Positions 26,905 through 35,662 of a stretch of DNA of 64,000 bases are shown here, piece after piece. Below the pieces are notes generated by a model. The model had not been told where the DNA came from and did no database searches. It saw nothing but the letters and a program-made list of their open reading frames with translations. The translations under genes and the position numbers were made by a program. The stretch's first letter is position 1. The number at the start of each line of letters is the position of its first letter. Source of the DNA: CAWCBG01 sp963793845 (GTDB taxonomy: Bacteria; Acidobacteriota; Terriglobia; Terriglobales; Acidobacteriaceae); NCBI GenBank assembly GCA_963793845.1, contig CAWCBG010000014.1, forward strand, positions 248,001-312,000. Direction: 5' to 3'.

Positions 26905-28236
26905 TTATGCCTTCGCCGTTCCGCTTACGCCGTCCAGAGCCTGCGTAAACTCGTCCAGGAACATGGTCTGCTCGCGATCGGGGCCGGTGGAAACGATACC
27001 GATTCTCGCACCGCTCTCCTGCGCGACGAATTCCAGATAGCGCTTGGCCTTTTCCGGCAGCTCAGCGTAGTGGTCGATGCCGTAGGTGCTGCTATTCCAG
27101 CCAGGTAGCCGGGTGTAGACCGGTTCAATCTTCTCGTAGCCGGAGGCCTGGGCGGGGATCTCTTCCACCGTCTTGCCATCGATCTTGTAGCCGACGCAGA
27201 CCGGAATCTCCGCCTGCTCGTCGAGCACGTCGAGCTTGGTCACGACCAGCCAACCCGTTCCGTTGATCATGTTGGAGTAGCGCAGCAGCGGAAGATCGAG
27301 CCATCCAGTACGCCGGGGCCGGCCGGTGACCGCGCCGAATTCGTTGCCCTTCTTGCGCAGGCCCTCACCGACTTCGTCGTTCAACTCGGTCGGGAAGGGG
27401 CCTTCGCCCACGCGTGTGCAATAGGCTTTCGTCACGCCGACAACCATGCTGATCGCGGTGGGAGGCACGCCGGTTCCGGTAACTGCTCCACCGGACGTTG
27501 CGCTGGACGAGGTGACGAAGGGATAGGTGCCGTGATCGATGTCGAGCATGGTGCCTTGCGCGCCCTCGAACATCACCGGCTCGCCATTGGCAATCGCCTT
27601 GTTCAGCAGTTGTGCCGTGTCGGTGACAAACGGCCGCACGCGCTCGGCGATTTCAGCGTAGTCGGCGTACATCTTGTCGGGGTCGAGCGGCTCGCTGTTG
27701 AATAGCGCATGTGCGATGGTGTTCTTCTCGCGGCAGGCGTTCTCGATGTGCTTCCGGAGCAGTGTCTTGTCGAGCAGGTCCTGCACGCGCAAACCGCTGC
27801 GCGCCATCTTGTCTTCGTAGGTCGGTCCAATGCCGCGCGAGGTGGTGCCAATCTTCACCCGTCCCGGAGCGTTCTCCGACGCCAGCTCGATCATGCGATG
27901 GTAAGGCAGAATGACGTGGGCGCGGTTGCTGACGAACAGGTTACCGTCCACCTGGATGCCGGTGGCGCGCAGCGCATCCACTTCCTTCATGAAGGCGAAG
28001 GGGTCGAGCACAATGCCGTTGCCGATGACGCCGCGGCAGCCTTCGCGCAACACGCCGCAGGGAATCAGTTGCAGGATGAACTTCTTGCCCTTGATGGTGA
28101 CCGTGTGTCCAGCATTGTGGCCGCCGGAATAGCGTGCTACAACCTTGAAGCGCTCGGAGAGAACGTCGACAATCTTACCTTTGCCTTCGTCGCCCCACTG
28201 CGCCCCGATGATGACTGCCGTCTTGCCTGGTTTCAA
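26905..28236 (-). CDS. purA: Adenylosuccinate synthetase
   Basis: The enzyme makes adenylosuccinate from IMP, aspartate and GTP, the first committed step to AMP. The N-terminal P-loop-like motif QWGDEGKGKIVD (about residues 13-24), with the catalytic Asp, SGGHNAGHT, GIGPTYEDK and FEGAQGTMLDIDHGTYPFVTSS are diagnostic. At 443 residues it has the standard length. The start is a TTG at 28236 (KPGKTAVIIGAQWGD), as no earlier in-frame start is better placed. It leads a two-gene unit with the ABM protein. Confidence 0.97.
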   Translation of the reverse strand: MKPGKTAVIIGAQWGDEGKGKIVDVLSERFKVVARYSGGHNAGHTVTIKGKKFILQLIPCGVLREGCRGVIGNGIVLDPFAFMKEVDALRATGIQVDGNLFVSNRAHVILPYHRMIELASENAPGRVKIGTTSRGIGPTYEDKMARSGLRVQDLLDKTLLRKHIENACREKNTIAHALFNSEPLDPDKMYADYAEIAERVRPFVTDTAQLLNKAIANGEPVMFEGAQGTMLDIDHGTYPFVTSSSATSGGAVTGTGVPPTAISMVVGVTKAYCTRVGEGPFPTELNDEVGEGLRKKGNEFGAVTGRPRRTGWLDLPLLRYSNMINGTGWLVVTKLDVLDEQAEIPVCVGYKIDGKTVEEIPAQASGYEKIEPVYTRLPGWNSSTYGIDHYAELPEKAKRYLEFVAQESGARIGIVSTGPDREQTMFLDEFTQALDGVSGTAKA

Positions 28237-28376
28237 CTTGCTGCTCCGCTAGCGTCGTACCGGCAAACGACTGCCGGTCACGTGCTCAGATTCGCACACA
28301 ACTCGCCCACCGTCGCGCAAAAGACATCAAAAATTCAGGGAGATTCACTCAGGGACGGGCTGTGTAACTATTGATT

Positions 28377-28430
28377 TTACAGGTTGCGCGCGGCAGGGCG
28401 CAAATATTCGAAAAGGCGGAAACGCTTCAT
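28377..28430 (-). pseudogene. Possible truncated ParE-like toxin start
   Basis: A 17-codon open frame (MKRFRLFEYLRPAARNL) begins at an ATG that overlaps the stop codon of the ParD-like gene as ATGA, the coupling typical of parDE operons. It starts like a ParE toxin but stops almost at once. No toxin-like sequence continues in any frame I can follow. It may be a decayed toxin, or simply a chance short frame. Confidence 0.3.
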
Positions 28431-28717
28431 CCGTGCTTCTGCCGGAGTTCTTCTCCGCGAACTCTCAGCCGTGCAAAGAACTCTTCGCCATCAACGCTTT
28501 CCCCGCGATCAAGTTGTGCCATACCGTTGGCAATTTTCTCTTCAATCTCCTGGGCGGTGTATTCCTCCCCCAATTCCCGAGCAATCAAAAAGTGCTTGAG
28601 GGCCGTGCGGATGAGGGCATCGGCCGTTTGGAAGCGGCCGGAGGCGATTTCGGATTGCACCAGTTTTTCCGTCTCTCGGTCTAAGGAAACATCCATGGTT
28701 GTTGAATCCTTTGCCAT
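28427..28717 (-). CDS. ParD-like ribbon-helix-helix antitoxin (apparently orphan)
   Basis: The 96-residue protein begins MAKDSTTMDVSLDRETEKLV. The beta strand (MDVSL) and the two helices (ETEKLVQSEIASGRFQ, TADALIRTALKHFL) match the CopG/ParD ribbon-helix-helix fold. An acidic C-terminal tail (LDRGESVDGEEFFARL) would neutralise a ParE toxin. The ATG at 28717 is chosen because the domain begins there; a second in-frame ATG lies seven codons on. In complete systems the toxin gene follows directly, but here only a 17-codon frame does. Divergent from mutM with a 54-base gap. Confidence 0.82.
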   Translation of the reverse strand: MAKDSTTMDVSLDRETEKLVQSEIASGRFQTADALIRTALKHFLIARELGEEYTAQEIEEKIANGMAQLDRGESVDGEEFFARLRVRGEELRQKHG

Positions 28718-28771
28718 GAAAGTATAGCTCACGATCCCTGTGAGCATTGTCATGCCGTACACTACCTCTCT

Positions 28772-29617
28772 ATGCCTGAGCTTCCCGAAGTCGAAACCAT
28801 TGCGCGCGGGCTCGACAAGCGCATCTCCGGCGAGGTGATCGACTCGGTCTGGCTGGGCTCCAAGCCCGAACCGCTGAAGTCGTCGCCGCAGGAGATGGCC
28901 TCTGTCCTGGACGGCTCGCGCATTGCGCACGTCCATCGGGTAGGGAAGCATATCGTCTTCGACCTGGAGCGCAAAAGCCGCAAGCAGCGCGGCTTTGCGG
29001 CGCACGGACAATGGATTGTTCACCTGGGTATGACCGGGCGCTTGCTGATCGCCTCGCCCGATGCCGAGGCGCTCAAGCATACCCATGCGGTGCTCAAGCT
29101 GGCCTCGGGGCACGAGCTACGCTTTGTCGATCCTCGCCGCTTCGGGCGTCTTGCGGTGGTTCGTCTGGAGCCGAAAACTGGTCTGGGCTTCGTCGCTCCG
29201 GGGGACGAGCCACTAGGTTCACAACTCGACCGCTTCGTGGCTCTCTTCAAGGGACGCAAGACGCCCATCAAGAGCGCCCTGCTCAATCAGAAACTGCTGA
29301 GCGGCGTGGGCAATATCTATGCGGACGAATCGCTGTTCCGCGCTGGAATCCGGCCGCGCCGGCGGGCGGCAACCCTTTCCCGAGCTGAGCTGGGCAAACT
29401 GCACGCAGCGTTACAGGAAGTGCTTAATGAGGCTATATCGCTGGGCGGCTCCTCGATCAACGACTATGTCGATGCCGATGGCCAGGAAGGCTTCTTCCAG
29501 TTACAGCACCGCGTCTATGGACGGGAAGGCCAGCCTTGTTTAGTCTGTAAAACGCCGATCAAGAGGATTATCATCGCAGGTCGCAGCAGTCACTACTGTC
29601 CGCAATGCCAGCGCTGA
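28772..29617 (+). CDS. mutM: Formamidopyrimidine-DNA glycosylase
   Basis: This base-excision repair enzyme removes 8-oxoguanine and formamidopyrimidines. The mature N-terminus PELPEVETI provides the catalytic Pro and Glu. LSGVGNIYADESLF is the helix-two-turns-helix region, and the C-terminal zinc finger reads CLVC, then CPQC at the very end. At 281 residues it is full length. QLQHRVYGREGQPC precedes the finger as in bona fide MutM. No partner genes are evident beside it. Confidence 0.96.
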   Translation: MPELPEVETIARGLDKRISGEVIDSVWLGSKPEPLKSSPQEMASVLDGSRIAHVHRVGKHIVFDLERKSRKQRGFAAHGQWIVHLGMTGRLLIASPDAEALKHTHAVLKLASGHELRFVDPRRFGRLAVVRLEPKTGLGFVAPGDEPLGSQLDRFVALFKGRKTPIKSALLNQKLLSGVGNIYADESLFRAGIRPRRRAATLSRAELGKLHAALQEVLNEAISLGGSSINDYVDADGQEGFFQLQHRVYGREGQPCLVCKTPIKRIIIAGRSSHYCPQCQR

Positions 29618-29679
29618 ACCTTGTGGTTCGCAGACAGGGCACGACTGCGCGGTCACATGAGAGGGGCACAACCGAAACT

Positions 29680-30700
29680 ATGAGTTCTTATTCGATTGGA
29701 GTGGATCTGGGGGGAACCAACCTGCGCATCGCCGCCCTGGATAGCGATGGCAATCTGCTGGAGAAGCTCACGTTGGGCGCTGAGGTCAAGCGCGGCCGCG
29801 ATTATGTGATCGGCGAGATGTGCTCCGCCATCCAGGCGATGAGAACCAAGTTCAGCGCCACCGGCGATACTCTCCGGCATCGGCATCGGCGTCCCGGGCT
29901 TCATCGACATGGATGCGGGCATGGTGATGGACTCGCCTAACCTTCCCGACTGGACGCGCTTCCCGGTGCGCGAGCTGATCGAGGAGCGACTGGGCACGAA
30001 GGTCATCCTGGAGAACGACGCCAACGCCGCCGCCATGGGCGAGAAGTGGCTGGGTGCCGGCCGCGACTATGAACACATGATCATGTACACCCTGGGCACC
30101 GGCGTGGGCGGCGGTGTAGTGCTGAATGGCCGCGTCTGGCATGGCATGAATGGCATGGCCGGAGAGCTGGGCCACTTCACGGTGTACGCCGACGGGAATC
30201 CCTGCGGCTGCGGCAGCAAGGGCTGCCTCGAGCAGTACGCGTCGGCGACCGCCGTCGTACGCATGGCGCGCGAAGCCATCGCCCGCGGCGAGGCCACGGA
30301 ACTGGAGCGCTCGTCCAAGGACAACGTCGAGTTCAGCTCACGCGCCATCTACCAGATGGCGATCCAGGGTGACATCGCCGCGCAGAGAGTTTACGAGAAA
30401 GTCGGCGAGGCGCTGGCGATTGGCATCGGATCCATGGTCAACGCGCTGAACTTCCCGATCTATGTCATTGGCGGCGGGGTTTCCAGCGCATGGGACGCCT
30501 TTGCCCCAACGATGTTTGCCGAGCTGAAATGGCGCTCGTCGATCTACGGGCTGACTTCGCCCGAGCATCCTGCGCCCGGCCAGAAGCATACGATCGTTAC
30601 CCGAGCTTTGTTGGGCAGCGATGCCGGACTGTACGGCGCGGCCCGCCTGCCGATGGTGGAGAACCTGACTCAGACTGAGACGGTGAAGACGCCGAGGTAA
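29680..30700 (+). CDS. ROK-family glucokinase (frameshifted)
   Basis: It phosphorylates glucose or a related sugar with ATP. The N-terminal phosphate loop YSIGVDLGGTNLRIAALD, the catalytic LENDANAAAMGE and the ROK zinc signature (GHFTVYADGNPCGCGSKGCLE) are all present. The frame changes at 29874-29875, where one extra C in CTCCGG splits GDTL from GIGIGVPGFIDMDAG. After correction the protein is 339 residues long and uninterrupted. The ATG at 29680, with GAGAGGGG upstream, is the start. It would feed glucose released by the GH13, trehalase and GH144 enzymes of this window into glycolysis (inference). Confidence 0.86.
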
Positions 30701-30765
30701 GTGCGGAGTATTAGGCGCTTGGGAGAGGATGCACCATCAGGTATTCTCGCGCCTCTCTTTCATGG

Positions 30766-30865
30766 TGTCATGTTGAGCGCAGGTTCGCCGGTTTTGCGAA
30801 CCGGAGTCGAAATACCCCTATCGCTTCGTACAATAGCGGTCCTTCGACTTCGTTCAGGATGACAG
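30766..30865. repeat. Inverted pair of short dispersed repeats
   Basis: The left end TGTCATGTTGAGCGC and the right end, read on the minus strand as CTGTCATCCTGAACGA, are related in inverted orientation. The inner arms repeat a CGAAATACC/CGAAGGACC-like motif. The 100-base unit lies between the glucokinase gene and the hisC-like gene and could fold into a long imperfect hairpin. Confidence 0.5.
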
Positions 30866-30926
30866 GTCGTATGGTTTGTCGGTAGCGGCGAAGGGAACGA
30901 GGTGCGCCAGCAGCCCGCTCCACTTC

Positions 30927-30969
30927 TGTCATCCCGAACAGCTTTAGCTGTGAGGGATCTGCGGTTGCC
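30927..30969 (+). repeat. Dispersed short palindromic repeat (family A), copy 2
   Basis: TGTCATCCCGAACAGC leads through a small AGCTTTAGCT palindrome to GAGGGATCTGCGGTTGCC. It ends one base before the stop codon of the hisC-like gene and so may act in its termination. It matches 17007-17042 and the inverted copy at 55402-55446. Confidence 0.6.
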
Positions 30970-32098
30970 TTACGCCGGCACTCGCGAACGGATCCGCCGC
31001 AGCGTGGCGATGAACTGCTCGTTCTGCTCCGGCGTGCCGATGGTTACGCGGATCGCTTCCGGCGCTCCCCAAGGTCCATTCATCGGGCGCACGATGACTC
31101 CAGCTTCCTGCAACTCCCGCGACAGAGTGGCGGCGTCTTCGTAGACGTGACAGAAGAGGAAGTTCGCCCACGTAGGCACCACGTTAATCCCTAACTCAGA
31201 CATGGCTTCGGCCAGGAATTTTGCGCCCACGGCATTATTCTCAACCGCTTTCTGTACGTGCGCTTCATCGGCCAGCGCTGCCAGTGCTGCCGTCTCGCCC
31301 AGCGACGACACCTGGAAGGCCGGCTTCAGCCGATGCAGGTAGCCCAGCAGTTCTGCCGGCCCTACTCCATAGCCGATGCGCAGCCCGGCCAGTCCGTGTG
31401 CCTTGGAGAAGGTTCGCAGCACGATCACAGGCTTGCCCTGCCGAACATAGTCGAGTGAGTGCGAGTACTCCACACCGCGCTGCGCCGCGAAGTAGCTGGC
31501 GTAATCGCAATAGGCTTCGTCAATCACGGTGATGACATGCGAGGGCAGCCGGTCAAGAAAGCGATCGATCTCGGCCGCCTCGACCAAGGTTCCCGTAGGA
31601 TTGTTCGGGTTAGCCAGGTAGACCACGCGAGTCTGATCGTTGACCGTGGCGGCAATGCGATCCAGATCGTAACCGTCGTTGAGGGTGGGAACCTCGATGA
31701 ACTGTGCGCCCATCGCCCGCGTCACCAGCGGATACACGGTAAATGACAGCTTGCTGGTGACCGCATTCAGGCCGGGGCCAAGCAGGGTTCGCGCCAGCAG
31801 ATCGAGAAATGCGGTCGATCCGGCGGTGACCAAAATCTGGTCGGCGTCGACGTCGTGCAATTCGGCTAGCCGCGTCTTGAGCTCGGTTACGCCGTTGTCG
31901 GGATAGAAATTTACTTCCGGGTGTCGCCGCCCGGATGGCCTCAATGGCCAGTGGGGACGGGCCGAAGGGGTTCTCGTTGGACGCCATTTTAATGCAGCGC
32001 ACACCACTCTCCAGTTCCGCATGCCGGATCGGCTTACCCGGCTTGTAGGTGTCCAGCGTGGGTACGAACGCCGGCACCAGTTTCCTATAGTTGGTCAT
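30970..32098 (-). CDS. hisC: Histidinol-phosphate aminotransferase-like PLP enzyme (frameshifted)
   Basis: A class I/II aminotransferase expected to convert imidazole-acetol phosphate and glutamate to histidinol phosphate. MASNENPFGPSP (substrate arm), ILVTAGSTAFLDL, VYLANPNNPTGT, VIDEAYCDY and TFSKAHGLAGLRIGYG (PLP lysine) are visible. The frame changes at 31919-31921: a run of three C on the minus strand has one base too many. Correcting it joins EAIRAAT to PEVNFYPDNG and gives 375 residues, the usual length. The ATG at 32098 has AGGGCTAGG upstream. Phenylalanine or tyrosine aminotransferase activity is possible in the same family. Confidence 0.86.
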
Positions 32099-32240
32099 CC
32101 TAGCCCTTTTGATGCTGAAAATGTCTATCGTTCTGCCGCTGTAAAGCGCTCACTGATTGTCACCGACTGTCATCCCGAACGGCTTTCCTGAGTCCGTCTG
32201 GCGCAAGGTAGATCTACGAAGCGCGCTCGCCGCGCAAAAA

Positions 32241-33044
32241 TTACTTGCGCCGCTTCTGCCCGCTGGCTGCCGCTTTCAACTGCGTAACCTCCGGCGCGGT
32301 CAGGTGCCGGAACTCCCCGGCCTCGACATCCAACTGCAGCGGCCCATACTTCACCCGCTTGATCTTCTCCACGTGATGCTCGATCTGCTCAAACATGCGG
32401 CGGATCTGCCGGTTTCGCCCCTCGACCAGCGTCACCTCGTACCAGGGATTCGCGGCGTCGCGCAGGAGCTTGATGCGAGCCGGCGCGGTTGCTACCTTCT
32501 CCGACCGGCGCTTCTGCGCAGTGCGCGGCTCCCAGTCCGATGGCGTCTTCAGCGGACGGCGTTCTGCCGGCAGCACGATGCCGCGCCGCAGCTTCTCGAT
32601 CTGCGCCTCGCCGGGCTGGCCGCTGACCTTGACCAGGTACGTCTTCGGAACATGCGAAGAGGCATGCATCAGAACGCGGGCCAGTTCGCCGTCGTTGGTC
32701 AGCAGGAGCAGGCCTTCGCTGAGGTAGTCCAACCGCCCCACCGGATACACCCGCGCTCCCACGCCCCGTACCAGATCTAATACCGTGGGACGGCCTTCCG
32801 GGTCAGTGACCGTGGTCACGTACCCCTTTGGCTTGTGCAGCAGCAGGTAGACGTGGCGCTCAGGGCCGCCGAGCAGCTTGCCGTTCACTTTGATGCGGTC
32901 GTGCTCGGCATCGGCCTTGGTGCCCAATTCCGTGACCGTCTGGCCATTGACGGAGACCAGGCCTGCCGTGATGAGTTCTTCCGCCTTGCGGCGTGAGGCG
33001 ATTCCGGCGGCGGCAATGATCTTCTGTAGTCGTTCAGCAGGCAT
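32241..33044 (-). CDS. rluB: Large-subunit rRNA pseudouridine synthase of the RsuA/RluB family
   Basis: An N-terminal S4 RNA-binding domain (RLQKIIAAAGIASRRKAEELI) is followed by the RsuA-type synthase domain. It has the catalytic Asp in YPVGRLDYLSEGLLLLTNDG and the family motif VTLVEGRNRQIRRMFEQI. At 267 residues, the length fits RluB/RluE/RluF-type enzymes that modify 23S rRNA. The exact target uridine cannot be assigned from sequence alone. The Lys/Arg-rich C-terminus (SGQKRRK) may add RNA affinity. Confidence 0.9.
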   Translation of the reverse strand: MPAERLQKIIAAAGIASRRKAEELITAGLVSVNGQTVTELGTKADAEHDRIKVNGKLLGGPERHVYLLLHKPKGYVTTVTDPEGRPTVLDLVRGVGARVYPVGRLDYLSEGLLLLTNDGELARVLMHASSHVPKTYLVKVSGQPGEAQIEKLRRGIVLPAERRPLKTPSDWEPRTAQKRRSEKVATAPARIKLLRDAANPWYEVTLVEGRNRQIRRMFEQIEHHVEKIKRVKYGPLQLDVEAGEFRHLTAPEVTQLKAAASGQKRRK

Positions 33045-33051
33045 GAGGTAA

Positions 33052-33109
33052 GGCTATCAGCTTTCAGGAGAAGCCATCGGCTATCAGCTGCAGCCATCAG
33101 CTGTCAGCC
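33052..33109. repeat. Iterated CTATCAGCT / CCATCAGCT short repeats
   Basis: Variants of (G)CCATCAGCTATCAGCT recur about five times just upstream of the pseudouridine synthase start codon. They contain the self-complementary core AGCT. They occupy the leftmost part of the 315-base gap 33045-33359; the rest of the gap is the hairpin repeat described next. Confidence 0.5.
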
Positions 33110-33123
33110 AAAACCTTTATGTC

Positions 33124-33323
33124 GTCATTCCGACCGGAGGGCGTAAGCCGGAGTGGAGAAACCTGCTGTTCAGCAGGAACTGCTGCAACGCTCGCGTCCA
33201 TCACCAAGCTTCGTCATTCCGACCGGAGCGTAGCGGAGTGGAGGAACCCGCTGCGCCCGGCATCGCTGCCCATCATAAACAGCAGGTTCCTCCACGCGGC
33301 CTGAAGGCCTTGGTCGGAATGAC
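33124..33323. repeat. Dispersed repeat (family B): two direct copies and one inverted copy
   Basis: Copy one (33124-33177) and copy two (33212-33252) share GTCATTCCGACCGGAG, then a GGAGTGGAG(A/G)AACC core. Copy three (33280-33323) is the reverse complement, ending GGTCGGAATGAC. Copies two and three can fold into a long hairpin. The arrangement is like REP/BIME-type intergenic elements mobilised by RAYT transposases, although no such transposase is in this window. Confidence 0.7.
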
Positions 33324-33359
33324 GAACAAAACGGGACGACGAAGAATAATGAGTTCTTA

Positions 33360-34334
33360 CTAGAATCCCTTCTTCACCAGCGGCGGACAATCATTCCGCA
33401 CAATCTGTTTGGGCGCCCAGATAATGGAATCGCCGTTGCCCACGGTTTGCAGCAGCCAGTACGGTTTGTTGACCGTAATGCGGTACGACCGTGCGCCGTC
33501 ATCGGAGGTCCACGTGTAGATCGCCAGCGTCAAGCCAGCCGACTCGGTCTGCAAGCGCTTCTCTGCCTCGTCGGCCGTAAGGTCGGTCTGCACCGCAATC
33601 GCGCGAGCCGCCACTAACTTGGGATCGTGCAGGTATTGATATTCGTCTTCGAGGCTCTTCAGCAGAAGCTGCTCTTCATCTTCGTGCGGCGGAACCATGA
33701 GCTCCATGACGGTGCACCCCTTGCGCAGGGCCCTCAGCGGCGCAGCCGGGACCGGAGAGAAATCTACGGTCCCCTCCAGTCCGTCCGTCACCGTGCCGAC
33801 CTCTTCGATCACCAACAGGGAGCAGCAGCCCAAGTGCCCGTAACCGGTGCGGACCTCTCCGCCTGCTGTCTTGGTGGGCTTGCCGGCGAAGTACTTGCCG
33901 ATTAACGTCGCGCGCAACATCTTCGCCTGGCCCGATTTCTCGGCCGTCTGCAAAAGCTTCTGTAAGGCATCGTAGTCCCGATCTTTGCTGAGCGGCAGTT
34001 CCAGACCCTCCACCGTTCGCGGCTTACCCGACGGCCGTTTAGGATTGGCGGTGCTGCCGGGGCTTTCGACGTTGCCCCCAAATTGCAGCCAAACCTGACC
34101 AAGTGCGTCTCCGCAATGGGCGTCGTGCGCCAGGAATTCCTCCGGGCCGACCGTGATCAGCGCCTCTACGCTGACCAGGCCTTCGTTATATTTTTCGGGA
34201 TGCAGCAGCAGCCCGCAGACGGTGGTGTCGAAGGCACGCTCCTGCGCCGAGACCGCGGAGCAGACCAGGAAACAAACGGCCGCCACGAGCAGCACCAAGC
34301 CACATCTTGCTACAGCCGCTGGTTGTGGGTTCAT
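33360..34334 (-). CDS. Secreted protein of unknown function
   Basis: The 324-residue protein has a clear signal peptide (CGLVLLVAAVCFLVCSAVSA). The mature part begins with FDTTVCGLLLHPEKYNEGLVSVE, which looks like a small beta-rich (OB-like) domain and includes a paired Cys (AHDAHCG). A lysine- and proline-rich linker and a C-terminal alpha+beta part (SLTLAIYTW-like, ending CPPLVKKGF) follow. Five or six Cys suggest disulfides, fitting a periplasmic or extracellular site. I do not recognise the family. It is the last gene of a minus-strand group with the two SH3-like proteins upstream (59-base gap). Confidence 0.7.
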   Translation of the reverse strand: MNPQPAAVARCGLVLLVAAVCFLVCSAVSAQERAFDTTVCGLLLHPEKYNEGLVSVEALITVGPEEFLAHDAHCGDALGQVWLQFGGNVESPGSTANPKRPSGKPRTVEGLELPLSKDRDYDALQKLLQTAEKSGQAKMLRATLIGKYFAGKPTKTAGGEVRTGYGHLGCCSLLVIEEVGTVTDGLEGTVDFSPVPAAPLRALRKGCTVMELMVPPHEDEEQLLLKSLEDEYQYLHDPKLVAARAIAVQTDLTADEAEKRLQTESAGLTLAIYTWTSDDGARSYRITVNKPYWLLQTVGNGDSIIWAPKQIVRNDCPPLVKKGF

Positions 34335-34393
34335 CTACCCACAGTCTACGCGAGGCGCGATTGCAGATTCTTGCGAGAGGATTGCTTCCGGCG

Positions 34394-35662
34394 CTAATTG
34401 TGCGTCTCGAAGGCCTCTGCAGGGTCACGCCAGCTGCGCTTCCAGAATTGTTCCTCTGACAAGTGTCCGGCTCGCCACTGCTGGAGGTTCGCCGACGTAA
34501 CCGCAGCCATGCCGCCATCGGCGGAATCAAAAATCACCACAACTCCCGCCACCTCGGCGCTGTCCGTAGGGGCGCCGACCTCCGCTTTACGAAACACTGA
34601 CTTGGCCAGGTTCCACTTGGGCTCAGAACCGAACTGATCTTTGGCCAAGGGCTCCACCCAGATGATCTTTACGGTTTTGCCGTCCAGTTGGTCCCAAGTT
34701 CCGGGAAACCGCCCGACTTCTTCCTTCGTTTTTCGCACCAGGTCGCCGCCCGGCTGATCGCTGTGCAGAGCCGAAAGGCTGATGGTGGCAGCGCCAGGCA
34801 AATCTACGTAATCGCGTCGGATCCATCCCCGAGAAAGGCCGGAGATTTTGACGTGTACCCAGCCTTCAATGGCGTCGAGAACCTCGAACTCGTCTTCCGC
34901 GACAGCCTGGAACAGCACTTCCGCTCCTTCCAGCGGCTGCGCCACCACCGGGGTGTTCGGGCGCTTTACAATCGCCAGATTTGTCGGACGAGCCTGGTTG
35001 TGAAGTATCTGCTCCAGGTTTTGCTCTTCTTGCCTGAGCGCCAGCGCTCGCTTGCTTGCGACCGGGCTTGAGATTGGGCTGCCCACGGGCTTCGCCGCAA
35101 TACTAGACGGCGCGGTAGTAAGCCGCTCAGTATGGAAGGCCGTCCCCGTCGATTGAGCAGATGGACTGTCAGGAAGGGTGACAGCAGGGGGCCGGGATGC
35201 AGCCGCAGCGCCTGACGCTTTGCCCGCCGAGTTCGGATTGAGCCGGTCGTTCAGGTCGTCAAGCAGATCGGACTCCAGGCGACCACTCGATTTCAGTACC
35301 TGATAACCGGAGCTTGCGGCGGATGGGCCCGCGTACCAGGCCGTAATCTTCACGTCCACCTGCACCAGGGTCTCGGTCGGGCTGACCGGCCGAAGGCGCA
35401 CGGCGTATTCGTAGTAACCACGCTGGTACTTGTCAAGCGAACGACCTCCGCCGTCGGCGAAACCATCGAGAACCGGCAGCTTTCCTCCGGGATAGGACTG
35501 AATATTGTGCAGCGCCTTCTGTACGTCCGCCTTGGACGCGTGGAAGGTTCGTTCGGCCAGCGGGCTTTGCGCAGCAGCGCCACTTGGCAGCGATAACAGG
35601 CAAACGACACTGGCGACCAGATACCCAAGCCTGCTCACGGTCCGCATCACGACAGGGCTCAC
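34394..35662 (-). CDS. Secreted SH3-domain protein of unknown function
   Basis: A signal peptide (LVASVVCLLSLPSGAAA) opens this 422-residue protein. An alpha/beta domain follows at about residues 35-130 (ADVQKALHNIQSYPGG, YYEYAVRLRPVSPTETLVQVDV), then a Ser/Pro/Ala-rich linker and a bacterial SH3-like domain (EGAEVLFQAVAEDEFEVLDA then GWVHVKISGLSRGWIRRDYV). The C-terminal 130 residues are unrecognised. Bacterial SH3 domains often bind peptidoglycan or peptides. It starts with a GTG overlapping the stop of the upstream gene (GTGA), so the two are coupled. Confidence 0.72.
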   Translation of the reverse strand: MSPVVMRTVSRLGYLVASVVCLLSLPSGAAAQSPLAERTFHASKADVQKALHNIQSYPGGKLPVLDGFADGGGRSLDKYQRGYYEYAVRLRPVSPTETLVQVDVKITAWYAGPSAASSGYQVLKSSGRLESDLLDDLNDRLNPNSAGKASGAAAASRPPAVTLPDSPSAQSTGTAFHTERLTTAPSSIAAKPVGSPISSPVASKRALALRQEEQNLEQILHNQARPTNLAIVKRPNTPVVAQPLEGAEVLFQAVAEDEFEVLDAIEGWVHVKISGLSRGWIRRDYVDLPGAATISLSALHSDQPGGDLVRKTKEEVGRFPGTWDQLDGKTVKIIWVEPLAKDQFGSEPKWNLAKSVFRKAEVGAPTDSAEVAGVVVIFDSADGGMAAVTSANLQQWRAGHLSEEQFWKRSWRDPAEAFETHN

